Below are positions 14,916 through 20,644 of a DNA stretch of 20,644 bases, piece after piece (position 1 is the first letter of the stretch; every line of letters starts with the position of its first letter). The notes beneath the pieces are model-generated. The model was not told where the DNA came from, ran no database searches, and saw only the letters and a program-made list of their open reading frames with translations. The DNA is from DATKFM01 sp046154965 (GTDB lineage Bacteria > Pseudomonadota > Alphaproteobacteria > Dongiales > Dongiaceae). The position numbers and the translations under genes were made by a program. Location: assembly GCA_046154965.1 (NCBI GenBank), contig JBJXDY010000053.1, forward strand, positions 1 to 20,644, in the 5' to 3' direction.

Positions 14916-14968
14916 CGTTCAGTGTCGGACGGTTGCACGGCATTGGAACCCCTACGGAGGACTCTACC

Positions 14969-15460
14969 ATGGCGACTTATCGGATTTGGCTCTCATCGGC
15001 AGTTGCGCTGGCGCTCTGCGTGGCTGTGCCCGCCGGCATGGCCTCGGCGGCTTCGTCGGGCGGCGAGTCTTCGTCGTCTTCGGGAGGCTCGTCTTCCAGC
15101 AAACAGACCGTTGCCAGCGCCAAGGCCAAGGTTGAAGCCGGCAAGTACGCCGCCGCGATCAAAATTCTCGAAGACATCGTGGATGACAATCCGAAGAACG
15201 CCGATGCCTGGAACCTCCTGGGCTACAGCCACCGCAAGCTCGGCGATTATGACGATGCGCTGGAGTACTACGAGAAAGCGCTGACGCTGAAGCCGGACCA
15301 TGTCGGCGCCAACGAATATTTGGGCGAGCTGTACTTGGAAATGAAGGACCTGCCGAAGGCCGAAGAGCGCCTGGCGGTCTTGGCCAAGGCCTGCAATGGC
15401 TGCGAGGAGCAGAAGGAGCTCGAGGAAAAGATCGCCGACTTTAAGGCGAACAACAGCTAA
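14969..15460 (+). CDS. Exported tetratricopeptide-repeat protein
   Basis: A 163-residue protein with a Sec signal peptide (residues 1-27, ending AGMASA) and a Ser/Gly-rich linker (29-44). Three TPR units follow (about 47-78, 79-112 and 113-145), with typical residues such as NADAWNLLGYSHRKLGDYDDALEYYEKAL across 77-105 (given here in two parts: NADAWNLLGYSHRKLG and DYDDALEYYEKAL). The C-terminal end carries CNGCEE (142-147); a Cys-x-x-Cys-Glu-Glu close to the last repeat recurs in small periplasmic TPR proteins of this kind. It should be a periplasmic adaptor; the partner is unknown. ATG at 14969 has a strong ACGGAGG eight bases ahead. Its upstream region holds a CRP-type palindrome and a GGAATAAAC element. 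Confidence 0.9.
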   Translation: MATYRIWLSSAVALALCVAVPAGMASAASSGGESSSSSGGSSSSKQTVASAKAKVEAGKYAAAIKILEDIVDDNPKNADAWNLLGYSHRKLGDYDDALEYYEKALTLKPDHVGANEYLGELYLEMKDLPKAEERLAVLAKACNGCEEQKELEEKIADFKANNS

Positions 15461-15500
15461 GCGCGGTCTGCGGGCCCCATCCCGCAATCCCGCTTATTGG

Positions 15501-15533
15501 CGCTCGCGGGCCGCCGTCAGCGGCTCGCGAGCG
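15501..15533. terminator. Strong hairpin between convergent TPR and phytochelatin-synthase genes
   Basis: CGCTCGCGGGCCGC (15501-15514) pairs with GCGGCTCGCGAGCG (15520-15533) over 14 positions with one G-T wobble, around the 5-base loop CGTCA. It lies in the 81-base gap between two converging genes. No long T-run follows (AATCAGTTTC on the plus side), but the position and stem strength fit a bidirectional terminator. Confidence 0.65.
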
Positions 15534-15541
15534 AATCAGTT

Positions 15542-16264
15542 TCAGGGATCGTGTCCGATCGTGAGATAGCCGCGGGGTTCGCCGGTGATGCGGCTGGCGC
15601 TCATCATGCCCTCGATCAGCTTGGCGACGGGAATCCAATAGGGCTCGTATTCGAAGCGCCAGACATCCATCACCAGCACCAGATCCTGCCGCGCATCATA
15701 TGCGGCGACCGGCGAGAAATGGCCGTAGTCGCCGGAGCCGATCGCGGTTTCGGAAAAGTAGTTGGCGATGATCAGTTGCCGGCCATGCTCGCAGGCCTCC
15801 ATGTCCTGGCGCAGCCGCTTTGCGGCCTGCACTGCGTCGGCTTTGTCGCCCAGCGGCACGACCCCGATATCGGCGTGGAGATCGTTCACCGCCAGACCGC
15901 GGCGCAGCAGCTTTTCCAGCTCGGTCAGCGTCACGCCGCGTCCGCCATCCTTGCCCGACCCCCGGTGCCAGGTCTCATCGTCAACAGCTTGCAGCAGCGT
16001 CTCCTGAGTCATCATCACGCTGCCGGGCGCGCGCAGGCGGCTGCCGCTGATGGCATTGACAACCATGGTCGCGGAGGCGAGCGAGCAGGCGCAGTCGGTG
16101 ATCTGACAGACATAGTGCGGCGCCAGCCGCCAATAGCCCTGCGCCGGCGACGAGCGCAGATGGCCGTTATCCTCGCTCAGCAGCCGCACCCAGTCGGCGT
16201 ATTTGATTCCGTTGCTGTTCATCGCATCGCAGCTCTCAGTGTTCGGCGAGGCGCAGATTTTCAC
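15542..16264 (-). CDS. Phytochelatin-synthase-like cysteine peptidase
   Basis: About 240 residues of the phytochelatin synthase family (papain-like fold). The catalytic triad is complete: Cys60 in TDCACSLAS (57-64 region), His182 in GHFSPVAAYD (181-190) and Asp200 in LVLVMDVWRFEYEPYW (195-210). The His-Asp spacing of 18 equals that of the plant enzyme. Family knowledge: plant enzymes build metal-binding phytochelatins from glutathione, whereas short bacterial versions without the C-terminal domain mainly cut glycine from glutathione and its conjugates. No signal peptide is obvious, so it should be cytoplasmic. The start is uncertain: GTG 16264 or ATG 16222 (residue 15). It lies 15 bases after the cyclase stop, so they are probably one transcript. 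Confidence 0.88.
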   Translation of the reverse strand: MKICASPNTESCDAMNSNGIKYADWVRLLSEDNGHLRSSPAQGYWRLAPHYVCQITDCACSLASATMVVNAISGSRLRAPGSVMMTQETLLQAVDDETWHRGSGKDGGRGVTLTELEKLLRRGLAVNDLHADIGVVPLGDKADAVQAAKRLRQDMEACEHGRQLIIANYFSETAIGSGDYGHFSPVAAYDARQDLVLVMDVWRFEYEPYWIPVAKLIEGMMSASRITGEPRGYLTIGHDP

Positions 16265-16279
16265 GTCAGGGCCGCTTGA

Positions 16280-18007
16280 TCAAGCGCGGCCGGCGGCCGC
16301 CTTCTTGCCATCGTTCTGCGGTGCCGACGGCAGCATCAGCCCATGGGCATCGGCGATGACATAGATGGCCAGCGGCTCGCGGCGGCCGCGGATTTCGATA
16401 TCGTGCCGTTCGCGGCCTTCAGTTTCGAGCCCGGCATGGCGCGCCACGGTCTCCGAGACGATGAGCTGGCAGCCATAATCCTTGGTCAGCGCCTCCAGGC
16501 GGCTGGCGGTGTTCACGGCATCGCCGATAGCGGTGATCGAGGTGGCATGGCCATGGCCCATCTCGCCGACGATGGCCGGACCGGCATGGATGCCGATGCC
16601 GATGCGCAGCGGCTCATTCAGGTCGTGATGAAGGGTCTGATTTATTTCCTGCAAATTCTCCGCCATCGCCTTGGCCGCCGCCAGCGCCTGCCGGCAGCCC
16701 TCGCCGGGACTGGCGCCGATGCCGAATAGCGCCATGACGCCGTCGCCGATGAACTTGTCCAGCCGCCCGCCGGTGTTCTCCACCGCCAGGCCCATGGCGC
16801 GGAAGTACCTGTTGAGCACGAACACGACATCATAGGGCAGCTTGTGCTCGGCCATGCGGGTGAAGGCGCGCAGATCGGCAAAGAGGATGGCGATCTCCTC
16901 CTCATGGCCTTGCAGATAGCCGGGCCGCGCCTGGGCCTCGCGCGGGCTGGCGGTGGACGGCAGCAGCGGCACGATAGCGACGGCGCCGGTGGGCCGCGTC
17001 TGACAGGCCAGGCGCACATTGGGCGCGGCGCCGACCCGGTCCAGCACCTTGCGCTCGGCCTCGCTCGCCGGCGCCAAATGCTGCGCGCCCGCCGAGATGC
17101 GCACGCGGCAGGTGGAGCAGCGGCCGCGGCCGCCGCAGACCGAGGCGTGGGGAATGCCCGACATGCGGCTGGCATCCAGGATCGTGGTGCCGATCTGCAC
17201 TTCCACGTTCTTGCCGTCGGGATAGGTGATGACCACGGCGCGGCGGCTGGTGAGCCAGCGGCGCGCCGCGCGCGCGGCCAGCAGCGCGGCCAGGCAAGCG
17301 AAAAATCCGCCGACGAACCAATCCCTGATGGAATAGAGCAGCGCAACGCCCGCATCGTCGGGAAAGCCGATATCGGCGATCGCCTGTTTCAACCAATCGG
17401 GATCTACGGCCAGCCGCGCCACTTCGCGGCCGCCGGCGGCGAAGCCCAGCAGGGCCAGCACCGGAATCAGCAGCGCCACGGCATAGAGGTAGGGCACGAT
17501 CCGCGGATACCAGCTCTTCAGCCGCAGCCAGAAATGCAGGCCGATGCAGCCATGCATCCACAGGATGAGCAGGACCGCGGCAAGCTGCGCGCCGCTCATC
17601 GGGTTGAACACCCAGAGGATCAAGAGCTCGTAGACATAGTTGTGGTCGGTGCCAAAGAGCTGATGGGCGCCGCGCGAACCGATGATATGGATCGCCAGCA
17701 GCGGGGGGATCATCAACCCCAGCAGGAGTTGCGCGGCCTCCCACCAGGGCATGCGCAGGCTGCGCCGCCGGTAGATCGACCAGAAGGCCAGCGCCAGATG
17801 GATGGTCAGGCTGCCATAGAGCAGCGTCAGGCCGATCGGATTGAACCAGATGGTAACGAAGACGCGCCGCCCGGCATCCATCGCGTCCAGTGAAATCAGG
17901 CCGAGGGAGTGATTCAACAGATGGGTCGCTGCATAGGCGAACAGTACCAGACCGGTGGTCAGGCGGGTGCGGTTCACAAGCTGGGGCAGGGACAGCGCGG
18001 CCGGCAT
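16280..18007 (-). CDS. Membrane-bound ferredoxin-adenylate cyclase fusion (class III)
   Basis: A 575-residue protein of three parts. Residues 1-250 hold about six membrane helices with several histidines (ATHLLNHSLG 27-36, His70, His107, His152, His158) that look like the heme-binding b-type cytochrome subunits of succinate dehydrogenase. Residues 256-345 are a 2Fe-2S ferredoxin domain with cluster ligands Cys291, Cys297, Cys300 and Cys335. Residues 368-550 are a class III cyclase with metal ligands Asp378 (FADLRAFT) and Asp422 (FIGDGVMALFG), ATP-selecting Lys418 and Asp496 (TAIGDAVNTASRLE) and Asn499/Arg503, all intact. It should make cAMP under redox control. ATG 18007 is preferred; the frame stays open to 18178, but that passes through the candidate promoter and looks unlike the family. 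Confidence 0.93.
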   Translation of the reverse strand: MPAALSLPQLVNRTRLTTGLVLFAYAATHLLNHSLGLISLDAMDAGRRVFVTIWFNPIGLTLLYGSLTIHLALAFWSIYRRRSLRMPWWEAAQLLLGLMIPPLLAIHIIGSRGAHQLFGTDHNYVYELLILWVFNPMSGAQLAAVLLILWMHGCIGLHFWLRLKSWYPRIVPYLYAVALLIPVLALLGFAAGGREVARLAVDPDWLKQAIADIGFPDDAGVALLYSIRDWFVGGFFACLAALLAARAARRWLTSRRAVVITYPDGKNVEVQIGTTILDASRMSGIPHASVCGGRGRCSTCRVRISAGAQHLAPASEAERKVLDRVGAAPNVRLACQTRPTGAVAIVPLLPSTASPREAQARPGYLQGHEEEIAILFADLRAFTRMAEHKLPYDVVFVLNRYFRAMGLAVENTGGRLDKFIGDGVMALFGIGASPGEGCRQALAAAKAMAENLQEINQTLHHDLNEPLRIGIGIHAGPAIVGEMGHGHATSITAIGDAVNTASRLEALTKDYGCQLIVSETVARHAGLETEGRERHDIEIRGRREPLAIYVIADAHGLMLPSAPQNDGKKAAAGRA

Positions 18008-18047
18008 GGGTGCTGCTCGTGGCGAAGGGGCTTCGGCGACAACCAAA

Positions 18048-18075
18048 GGTATGCCTGGAACCCCCGGTTTATTCC
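18048..18075 (-). promoter_or_regulatory. Candidate ECF-type promoter of the cyclase gene
   Basis: On the minus strand GGAATAAAC (18075-18067) repeats the 9-mer found before the TPR gene. With a 16-17 base spacer after GGAAT the -10 region falls on GCATACC. It lies 60 bases before ATG 18007, which would give a leader of roughly 35 bases and supports that start. The -10 resemblance to the TPR copy is poor, so the assignment is tentative. The 133-base gap 18008-18140 must also hold the promoter of the divergent DUF1289 gene, which I could not place. Confidence 0.35.
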
Positions 18076-18140
18076 ATAGCCGCCATGGACAGGCCGCCGC
18101 GCCTCCGCTAGGCAAGCGGGGCAACAGCCGACCTCCGCGC

Positions 18141-18413
18141 ATGACCGCCGAAGCAGACGATCCCAACCGCCAGCGCATCCTCGACCGCGAGCGCCGCCGC
18201 GCCGAACGGCGCCGTCAGCTGGCGAGCGGCCCGCCCTCGCCCTGCGTCAGCATCTGCCGCCTGGACGACGTCACCGGCTATTGCATCGGCTGCCTGCGCA
18301 CGATCGACGAGATCCGCGACTGGATCATTATGATGCCGGCGGAGCGGGGGGCGGTGTTGAAGCAGCTGGATCAGCGGAGGATATCGGCGGGGAAGATCGG
18401 CAGCGGATCATGA
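18141..18413 (+). CDS. DUF1289 small cysteine-rich protein
   Basis: A 90-residue protein with a very basic N-terminal helix (about 9-26, alternating Arg and Glu) and the DUF1289 core SPCVSICRLDDVTGYCIGC (33-51). Cys35, Cys39, Cys48 and Cys51 form C-x3-C-x8-C-x2-C, followed by RTIDEIRDW (53-61), the family hallmark. The cysteines suggest a small metal or Fe-S site, an inference; the family has no established function. No clear ribosome binding site precedes ATG 18141; the frame is open further upstream but the family motif is complete without it. It is divergent from the cyclase and its stop overlaps the transporter start as ATGA. Confidence 0.88.
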   Translation: MTAEADDPNRQRILDRERRRAERRRQLASGPPSPCVSICRLDDVTGYCIGCLRTIDEIRDWIIMMPAERGAVLKQLDQRRISAGKIGSGS

Positions 18414-19351
18414 ACAAACCCGCCGGGCCGGCGGCATCCGCGGGCGAGCTCACCCTGGCCGGCGGCGTCGCGCTGATGATCAGCCTTTCAATCCTCTGGG
18501 GCGGGAATTGGCCGGCGATGAAGGCGGCGGTGGCGGAGATTCCCATCCTCACCTTCCGCGTCATCTGCCTCTATGGCGGCGGCCTTGGCATGTATCTTCT
18601 GGCGCGGCTGGGCGGCCTGCCGTTCCGCATTCCCCGCAACGAATTGCTGCCGCTGCTGGTGGTGACCTTCTTCAACATCACGGTCTGGCATGTCTGTTCG
18701 GCCGCGGGACTGAAATACATCGAGGCCGGGCGCGGGGCGATCATCGCCTATACGATGCCGCTCTGGGCGACGCTGTTGTCGGTTTATCTGCTGAACGAGC
18801 GCCTGCGCGGCTCGACGGTCGTCGGCCTTGCGGTCGGCATGCTGGGCCTCGCGGCGTTGCTGCTGCCGGAATGGGACCGCCTGATGGCGGATCCGCGCGG
18901 GCCGCTGTTCATGCTGATCGCCGCCATGGCCTGGGCCGCGGGAACCGTCGGGCTGAAATACTGCCGCTTCACCATGCCCGTGGTGTCGCTGGTGGGCTGG
19001 CAACTCCTGCTGGGCGGCATCCCCGTGCTGATCGCGGCACCGTTCTTCGACCGCGGCGTCGATCCCACGAACTGGAGTCTCCATGCCTGGTTCGGCACCG
19101 TCTATGCGGTGCTGGTGGCGATGATCTATTGCCACTGGGCTTGGTTCAAGCTGGTGCGCAGCTTCTCTGCCGTCACCGTCAGCATCAATTCGCTGGCCAT
19201 TCCCGTGGTGGGCGTCGTCTCCGGCGCGTTGGTGCTGGGCGAGGGCATCGGTCCCGATGTCATCGCCGGGCTGGGGCTTGTCATCCTAGCGCAGTTCCTG
19301 GTGCTGCTGTGGCCGGCCCTGACGCGCACCCGCGACCGCCCCCGCCGATAG
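18410..19351 (+). CDS. EamA/DMT family transporter
   Basis: A 313-residue inner membrane protein with about ten hydrophobic segments arranged as two EamA repeats (about 18-150 and 165-300). The first helix carries LSILWGGNWPAMKAA (26-40), the typical opening of drug/metabolite superfamily exporters, and each half ends with an E-x-hydrophobic pattern (LLNERLRGS and LVLGEGIGPD). Substrates in this family range from amino acids to nucleotide-like metabolites and cannot be told here. ATG 18410 overlaps the DUF1289 stop (ATGA), so the two genes are coupled; an earlier in-frame start at 18281 lies inside DUF1289 and encodes no membrane-like sequence. Confidence 0.92.
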   Translation: MNKPAGPAASAGELTLAGGVALMISLSILWGGNWPAMKAAVAEIPILTFRVICLYGGGLGMYLLARLGGLPFRIPRNELLPLLVVTFFNITVWHVCSAAGLKYIEAGRGAIIAYTMPLWATLLSVYLLNERLRGSTVVGLAVGMLGLAALLLPEWDRLMADPRGPLFMLIAAMAWAAGTVGLKYCRFTMPVVSLVGWQLLLGGIPVLIAAPFFDRGVDPTNWSLHAWFGTVYAVLVAMIYCHWAWFKLVRSFSAVTVSINSLAIPVVGVVSGALVLGEGIGPDVIAGLGLVILAQFLVLLWPALTRTRDRPRR

Positions 19352-19499
19352 CGGATTGAATTCATAGATTATTCGTAAAGCCGCAACGCTGCGCGGGCAG
19401 TCGATAGGATCATGTTAACCATTCTGCGGCATCCTCTCTGGCCGGCCGCTAAGGCATTTATGCCCTTGGCGTCCAGAAGGTTTCTTGCCGGGGATGTCG

Positions 19500-20644
19500 A
19501 TGAGGATTGCCGATCTGGTTGTGAACCGCCGCATCCACCAGAAGCTGGCGCTGATCTCGCTGCTCTTCCTGCTGCCGCTTGCCTTCGCCGTGGTGAGCCT
19601 GGTGGTGGAGAAGAACAAGGCGATCGAGTTCGCAGAAAAGGAAATGTCGGGGAATCATCTGCTGATACTTCTGCGTGACTTTCATACCGGTTTTCAGACC
19701 TATGTCGGTGCGGTCGAAGCCGCTTGGCAAGACGGCCAAGCCGCAACCGCATCCCCGGATGAGTCACTGCGTCAGCGACTGCAGGCGATCATTGCCGAGA
19801 AGGGCCAGTTTGCCGGCGTCGCTGTCGACGATGAGACCGTTACCGCATTTCTGTCGGCCGCCGACGCATTGTGGCGCGAGTCGCCGACAAACGAGTCGAT
19901 GCAGAGAGTTCAGTTGGCGCTGCGGAATCTGGTCACCCGTGTCGGCGATGGTTCAAATCTGATACTCGATCCCGATCTCGACAGCTACTACGCGATGAGC
20001 GTGGTGCTGCTGCGGTCGCCGGACCTGTTGGACCGCATCAGTCAATTAAGTCGCAAGGGGCAGGCCTTAACCGGCGTTATCGGCGCTTCTGAAGACCGCA
20101 TTGCGTTTGTGGTTGCCAAGGGCGAACTGTCGGCGACACAGCAAGGACTCGTCAGCGATGTTGGCGCGAGCTATCGGGGAAATCCGGACGGGAGCCTGAA
20201 GAAGGCTCTGGACGCCGAGTTTGGCCGGACAGTTGCTGCCCTCGACGACTTCACTCGCGCCGCCGGAACCATCGCGAATGCCGCGGGCGACAAGCGCGCC
20301 GGTGCCGCGTTTCGTCAAGCCGCGCTGGACGCGGTCGCTAGATTCACGACGGTCACTGCTGTCGAACTCGACAGGCTGCTATCGATCCGCATCGACCGAC
20401 TTTATGATTCAATGGGCTGGACGCTGGGAATCGCAGGTCTAATCGTGCTGCTGACGATCCTGGTCGTTGCCTGGGTGAGCCGTGACATCTCGAATGGGGT
20501 GGCGTCGATTGCCAACGCCATGAATCGCATCGCGGCGGGCGAAGCCGGAGTTGATATCCCCTGCCGCGACCGCAGCGACGAGATCGGCACGATGGCCAAG
20601 GCGACACAGTTCTTTCAGGCGAACCTGGCGAGCAAGCTGCGGCT
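19500..20644 (+). CDS. HAMP-containing chemoreceptor-like protein, 3' end missing
   Basis: An open frame from ATG 19500 runs off the right edge with 381 codons and no stop. Residues 17-37 (LALISLLFLLPLAFAVVSLVV) form the first membrane helix, given here as LALISLLFLLPL then AFAVVSLVV; residues 38 to about 300 are a helical periplasmic sensor domain; a second helix with LGIAGLIVLLTILVVAWV follows; then a HAMP domain with ISNGVASIANAMNRIAAGE and DEIGTMAKATQFF. That HAMP ending is typical of alphaproteobacterial methyl-accepting chemotaxis proteins, but the signalling domain is beyond the window, so a kinase or cyclase is still possible. GGGGA lies seven bases before the ATG. GC is lower than in neighbours (68 of 120 bases at 20041-20160). 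Confidence 0.82.
   Translation, partial: MRIADLVVNRRIHQKLALISLLFLLPLAFAVVSLVVEKNKAIEFAEKEMSGNHLLILLRDFHTGFQTYVGAVEAAWQDGQAATASPDESLRQRLQAIIAEKGQFAGVAVDDETVTAFLSAADALWRESPTNESMQRVQLALRNLVTRVGDGSNLILDPDLDSYYAMSVVLLRSPDLLDRISQLSRKGQALTGVIGASEDRIAFVVAKGELSATQQGLVSDVGASYRGNPDGSLKKALDAEFGRTVAALDDFTRAAGTIANAAGDKRAGAAFRQAALDAVARFTTVTAVELDRLLSIRIDRLYDSMGWTLGIAGLIVLLTILVVAWVSRDISNGVASIANAMNRIAAGEAGVDIPCRDRSDEIGTMAKATQFFQANLASKLR

Noticed and set aside
14888..14919. EcfG-type promoter read as GGAAT ... CGTT
   Set aside because: The spacer to that CGTT is 23 bases, too long for the 16-17 bases known for such promoters; the alternative 16-base spacing is kept as a tentative call only.
14253..15135. Plus-strand open frames 14253-14756 and 14485-15135
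   Set aside because: Opposite the methyltransferase remnant, or running out of frame into the TPR gene; no domain and no good start.
18008..18178. 57-residue N-terminal extension of the cyclase
   Set aside because: It would start upstream of the candidate promoter and overlap the divergent DUF1289 gene; the sequence is Pro/Arg-rich and ATG 18007 starts right before the first membrane domain.
19411..19416. TTAACC near the start of the chemoreceptor-like gene as a CtrA site
   Set aside because: Only a half-site; no TTAA seven bases before it.
1..20644. CRISPR arrays, tRNA or rRNA genes, insertion sequences, prophage or attachment sites
   Set aside because: No regularly spaced repeats, no tRNA T-arm or cloverleaf patterns, no transposase or integrase motifs and no direct repeats flanking a gene block were seen on either strand.

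Overview
The window looks like ordinary chromosome from a GC-rich alphaproteobacterium. The evidence is the gene order rmuC-def-fmt-truA beside dapE-dapD-argB-engB, which is typical of Alphaproteobacteria, plus high GC with strong third-position bias, a DUF1289 protein and a perfect CtrA-type box (TTAA-N7-TTAAC). I cannot name the genus; a Rhodospirillales-like lineage is a guess. No rRNA, tRNA, CRISPR, insertion sequence or prophage was found.

Layout. 1-106: 5' end of an SPFH/band-7 gene (minus). 360-1505: rmuC (minus). 1639-5098 (plus): def, a 558-base gap with a near-consensus promoter and no convincing gene, then the overlapping operon fmt-truA-lepB. 5186-10292 (minus, transcribed right to left): engB, argB, a HAD pyrimidine 5'-nucleotidase, dapD, dapE and a small membrane protein, covering early arginine synthesis and the succinylase branch of lysine/diaminopimelate synthesis. 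10289-11922: two tandem paralogous ABC-2 permeases coupled to engB. 11989-14241: a long MscS-family channel. 14271-14781: a broken methyltransferase gene. 14969-15460 (plus): an exported TPR protein. 15542-18007 (minus): a membrane protein joining a cytochrome-b-like membrane region, a 2Fe-2S ferredoxin domain and a class III adenylate cyclase, followed after a 15-base gap by a phytochelatin-synthase-like peptidase. 18141-19351 (plus): DUF1289 and an EamA transporter, overlapping by ATGA. 19500-end: the first part of a chemoreceptor-like HAMP protein.

The most interesting stretch is 14863-18075. A redox-sensor-like adenylate cyclase is apparently co-transcribed with a phytochelatin-synthase homologue. 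The cyclase gene and the divergently placed TPR gene share the upstream 9-mer GGAATAAAC, 60-72 bases from each start, and a perfect CRP-type palindrome (TGTGA-N6-TCACA) lies directly in front of the TPR copy. Taken together these suggest, by inference only, a small cAMP-linked redox or metal stress module. The second regulatory highlight is the CtrA-type box upstream of the nucleotidase gene; the third is the possible small RNA between def and fmt.
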